The notes beneath the pieces were generated by a model. That model did no database searches. It had not been told where the DNA came from and was given only the letters and a program-made list of their open reading frames with translations. This document shows positions 32,948 to 35,189 of a DNA stretch of 35,189 nucleotides, piece by piece; within the stretch, counting starts at the first letter, position 1; each line of letters starts with the position of its first letter. Position numbers and translations under genes: made by a program. Source of the DNA: BRH-c54 sp032251145 (lineage in GTDB: Bacteria > Bacteroidota > Bacteroidia > Flavobacteriales_E > Vicingaceae); assembly GCA_032251145.1 (NCBI GenBank), contig JAVVER010000020.1:1-35189 (forward strand), written 5' to 3'.

Positions 32948-34150
32948 TTGAATTTTCCTCTTTACATAGCAAAAAGGTATTTTATTGCCAAAAAATCACA
33001 TAATGTAATCAACATTATTTCATGGATTTCTGTATCGGGAATTGCTGTTGGTACGCTGGCATTAGTAATTGTTCTTTCTGCTTTTAATGGATTGGAAGAT
33101 TTAGTTGAAAAGCTTTATGCTTCTTTTGATCCAGATATAAAAATTGAAGCTACTAAAGGTAAAACTTTTGACGTAGCTGATTTTCCTAAAGATAAAATTT
33201 TGCATTTAGAAGAAGTGGCTTTTTACAATCATGCGGTGGAAGATGTGGTGTTGGTAAAATACATGGAAAAACAAACCATTGCTACTTTAAAAGGTGTTGA
33301 ACCGCAGTTTTATGAAATGACGGGTTTAGATACATTAATGATTGAAGGAAAAGTGATGATGGATGATTCCAACAAAATAGTATTGGGATACGGTATTGCG
33401 GATAAATTATCCTTGTATTTACACAATATGATAGTGGAACAAGTGAGTATTATTGTCCCGAAAAAAGGTTTAGCAAAAGCATTTGTTCCAACGGATGAAT
33501 TTACCCGAAAATTTGCTATTCCAACAGGTATTTTTTCTGTCAACCCTGATTTTGATACCAAATATGTAGTTACACCTTTAAGGTTTGCACAAAAAGTACT
33601 TTCTTACGAAGGAAAAATATCTTCTGTAGAGTTGGGGCTAAAATCGGGAGTAAATCATGAAAAAGCAAAAGAAAAAATACAAGTTATTTTGGGTGATGAT
33701 TATGTAGTAAAAACCCGACATGAGTTGAATGAGTTGATTTTTAAAACCAACAAAACTGAAAAGTGGATTACTTTCCTTATCCTAACCTTTATATTGATAA
33801 TCGCTTCTTTTAACATTATTGGTTCGCTTACCATGTTGATTATTGATAAGAAAAAAGATATTTGGATTTTACGCACCATGGGAGCTTCTAGAAAAGTGAT
33901 ACGAAGATTATTTTTTATAGAAGGTATGATTATCAATCTTACGGGAGCTCTTTCAGGGATGATATTGGGCACTATTATTTGTGTGTTGCAAATACAATTC
34001 GGGTTGCTACGTTTGGAAGGCAGTGTGGTGGAATTTTACCCTATGAAATTAGAAGCCATGGATTTTGTTTACATAACCATTATTGTATTGATAATTGGTT
34101 TGTTAGCCTCTTGGTATCCGGTGAGGGTATTGACTAAAAGGCATCTTTAG
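32948..34150 (+). CDS. LolC/E-like ABC transporter permease (FtsX family), 400 aa
   Basis: An inner-membrane permease with the layout of lipoprotein-releasing LolC/LolE proteins: one helix at about 22-46, a periplasmic domain of about 220 residues, then three helices near 273-297, 325-350 and 373-392. The cytosolic loop KKKDIWILRTMGASRKVIRR (301-320) is typical of this family's contact with the ATPase. The start is TTG at 32948: it yields the expected N-terminus (FPLYIAKRYFIAKKSHNVIN), and the frame has a stop at 32927-32929 with no ATG between. No ATPase gene is adjacent, so its partner must lie elsewhere. It would move lipoproteins from the inner membrane toward the outer membrane. Confidence 0.87.
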   Translation: MNFPLYIAKRYFIAKKSHNVINIISWISVSGIAVGTLALVIVLSAFNGLEDLVEKLYASFDPDIKIEATKGKTFDVADFPKDKILHLEEVAFYNHAVEDVVLVKYMEKQTIATLKGVEPQFYEMTGLDTLMIEGKVMMDDSNKIVLGYGIADKLSLYLHNMIVEQVSIIVPKKGLAKAFVPTDEFTRKFAIPTGIFSVNPDFDTKYVVTPLRFAQKVLSYEGKISSVELGLKSGVNHEKAKEKIQVILGDDYVVKTRHELNELIFKTNKTEKWITFLILTFILIIASFNIIGSLTMLIIDKKKDIWILRTMGASRKVIRRLFFIEGMIINLTGALSGMILGTIICVLQIQFGLLRLEGSVVEFYPMKLEAMDFVYITIIVLIIGLLASWYPVRVLTKRHL

Positions 34151-34178
34151 CCTCTTATTTCATTATACTGAATAAAAA

Positions 34179-34511
34179 TCACAATGCTTCTTTCAAGCTC
34201 AGTAAAAAAGCTTTTACATTTTCTAATGATTTTATGACTTCAAGGTTTTCTTTGGTGGATTCCTGAAATGTTGCTGCTTCACTTTTAAGTTTGTTTTTGG
34301 CTCCTTCTAAAGTATAGCCTTTTTCTTTTACCAAATGAAAAATAATATGGAAATTATCAATGTCTTTTTTGGTAAACAGCCTATTGCCTTTTTTGTTTTT
34401 TTGAGGTTTAATAATATCAAACTCCTTCTCCCAAAAACGAATTAAGGAAGTATTGACATTAAACATGCTTGCCACTTCACCAATAGTATAAAATAATTTA
34501 CCGTCAGTCAT
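34179..34511 (-). CDS. MerR-family transcriptional regulator, 110 aa
   Basis: Residues 1-72 are a MerR winged helix-turn-helix: YTIGEVASMFNVNTSLIRFW is the recognition part, followed by a wing with GNRLFTKKDID and the helix GYTLEGAKNKLK. The C-terminal 35 residues form a short helix that would dimerise. There is no Cys cluster or large ligand domain, so it is not an obvious metal or drug sensor. The length of 110 aa is that of small Bacteroidota MerR proteins. It faces the permease gene tail to tail and appears to have its own promoter (34516-34523), probably producing a leaderless message. Confidence 0.88.
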   Translation of the reverse strand: MTDGKLFYTIGEVASMFNVNTSLIRFWEKEFDIIKPQKNKKGNRLFTKKDIDNFHIIFHLVKEKGYTLEGAKNKLKSEAATFQESTKENLEVIKSLENVKAFLLSLKEAL

Positions 34512-34515
34512 ATAG

Positions 34516-34523
34516 CAAAAATA
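34516..34523 (-). promoter_or_regulatory. Candidate -7 box of the merR-type gene, overlapping a terminator tail
   Basis: On the minus strand the bases read TATTTTTG (TAnnTTTG), only 4 bases before the ATG at 34511. The same T-rich tract serves as the tail of the terminator hairpin at 34525-34555. There is no clear TTG at -33. Confidence 0.4.
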
Positions 34524-34524
34524 A

Positions 34525-34555
34525 GCAACCCAACTAAATAATTTACTTGGGTTGC
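34525..34555 (-). terminator. Strong intrinsic terminator
   Basis: GCAACCCAA (34525-34533) pairs perfectly with TTGGGTTGC (34547-34555). Inside, TAAAT and ATTTA also pair, with a single C/C mismatch, so the whole 31 bases are nearly self-complementary. On the minus strand it is followed by TTATTTTTG. It lies 11 bases after the stop of the gene at 34566 and should end that transcript. Confidence 0.75.
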
Positions 34556-34565
34556 AAATATTTAG

Positions 34566-35189
34566 TTAACAATTGCTGCAACTATCTCCTTCTTCTTTAA
34601 CGCCTAATTTAGCTACAATTTTATCCATTAAACACCATTTTGTTAACGATGATTGTAACAAGTTTACTCCTACAGTTCCATCACCCATTACTCTAAAAAC
34701 ATCTTCATTGTTTACTATGTTAGTAACAAAAAATGATTTATTATTTTGAGAAATATCACTTCTCACATTAATAGATCCATCACCCATAACTACAAAAACA
34801 TCTTGGTTGGTAGTAGCATCTGTAACTGAATAAGCAATAGTATTACTATTGTTTACCACATTTTGAAAACCATATTTTACATTGGGCCAATTTTGTGGGT
34901 GGTTGGTGTTTAAATATATTCCAGCTGTTGTTCCTACTGAATTATTTACATGTAATTGATATTGATTAGTAGGTATGGAATTTATTCCAAAAAAAGAAGT
35001 GAAATAGCCTGTGCCCCTTACATCTAATGTTGCGTTTGGGTTATTAGTTCCTAAGCCTATTCTTGCAGGACAATCTATCCCTGTAAATAAAATGCCATAA
35101 TTAGGAGTACTAGTTGAACTCCAAATAGGTAGATTTACATTATTACCAGTAGAAATACAAGTTTGCGGAGGTTGGTAAATTGCAGTCAT
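34566..35189 (-). CDS. Fibre-shaft-like secreted protein, C-terminal part (N-terminus beyond the window)
   Basis: The frame runs to the right edge. An ATG stands exactly at the edge, but there is no signal peptide, so I treat it as 5'-incomplete; 207 residues are visible. It contains the fibre-shaft motif of the S74 proteins (RIGLGTNNPNATLDVRG) and YQLHVNNSVG. A repeated element follows, NQDVFVVMGDGSINV and NEDVFRVMGDGTVGV, about 35 residues apart. The last 30 residues differ from the other fibre proteins: no S74 domain and no T9SS domain, but a hydrophilic tail ending in GDSCSNC. It may be an S74-less member of the same class. The role is unknown. A strong terminator follows. Confidence 0.75.
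   Translation of the reverse strand: MTAIYQPPQTCISTGNNVNLPIWSSTSTPNYGILFTGIDCPARIGLGTNNPNATLDVRGTGYFTSFFGINSIPTNQYQLHVNNSVGTTAGIYLNTNHPQNWPNVKYGFQNVVNNSNTIAYSVTDATTNQDVFVVMGDGSINVRSDISQNNKSFFVTNIVNNEDVFRVMGDGTVGVNLLQSSLTKWCLMDKIVAKLGVKEEGDSCSNC

Noticed and set aside
34151..34178. Imperfect hairpin between the convergent permease and merR-type genes (TTATTTCA...TGAATAA)
   Set aside because: The stem has a bulge, is entirely AT-rich and lacks a clear T tract; too weak to call a terminator.

Overview
The window looks like chromosomal DNA of a low-GC Bacteroidota, most probably a gliding or surface-active Flavobacteriales-type organism. The clearest signs are type IX secretion (T9SS) sorting domains of both kinds: type A at the end of the 18028-21252 gene, and type B (gliding-motility-associated C-terminus) on three genes. 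GEVED, PKD and CUB-like domains, SusD/TonB-free adhesin architecture, paired Wzi-type barrels, no Shine-Dalgarno sequences and several TAnnTTTG (-7) boxes agree with this. No tRNA, rRNA, CRISPR array, transposase, integrase or phage structural gene was seen.

Region 1 (1-21252, all minus strand) is a 21-kb block of secreted surface proteins. Reading in the direction of transcription: a 1074-aa type A T9SS protein overlaps by 4 bases a 2050-aa adhesin made mostly of 18 Ig-like repeats. After a 215-base gap come a 503-aa S74 (tail-fibre chaperone) protein, a 630-aa S74 protein, a 739-aa type B adhesin, a 580-aa S74 protein, a 675-aa type B adhesin, and a peptidoglycan amidase cut by the left edge. 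The S74-plus-type-B pair occurs twice in a row, so it is a duplicated two-gene cassette. The 503-aa S74 gene is a mosaic whose N-terminal DNA alternates between the two other S74 genes. This is the best candidate for an undescribed system: a trimeric, self-processing fibre made together with a T9SS-exported partner.

Region 2 (21447-25479, plus strand) is housekeeping-like: a gamma-class carbonic anhydrase, a BatA-type membrane protein with a von Willebrand factor A MIDAS motif, and a dihydroorotase homologue that has lost its metal-binding residues.

Region 3 (25553-32818, minus strand) holds two groups. The first in transcription order is a periplasmic/lipoprotein redox set: a DUF6132-like membrane protein, a di-haem cytochrome c peroxidase, a Tll0287-like c-haem lipoprotein and a thioredoxin. 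The second is an envelope glycan set in which a WecA/TagO-like polyprenyl-phosphate sugar-phosphate transferase is tightly sandwiched between two Wzi-like outer-membrane barrels, followed by HemJ.

Region 4 (32948-35189) has a LolC/E-like ABC permease starting at TTG, a MerR-type regulator, a strong intrinsic terminator, and the end of another fibre-like protein cut by the right edge. All functional statements are from reading motifs and recalled family knowledge; no database search was run.
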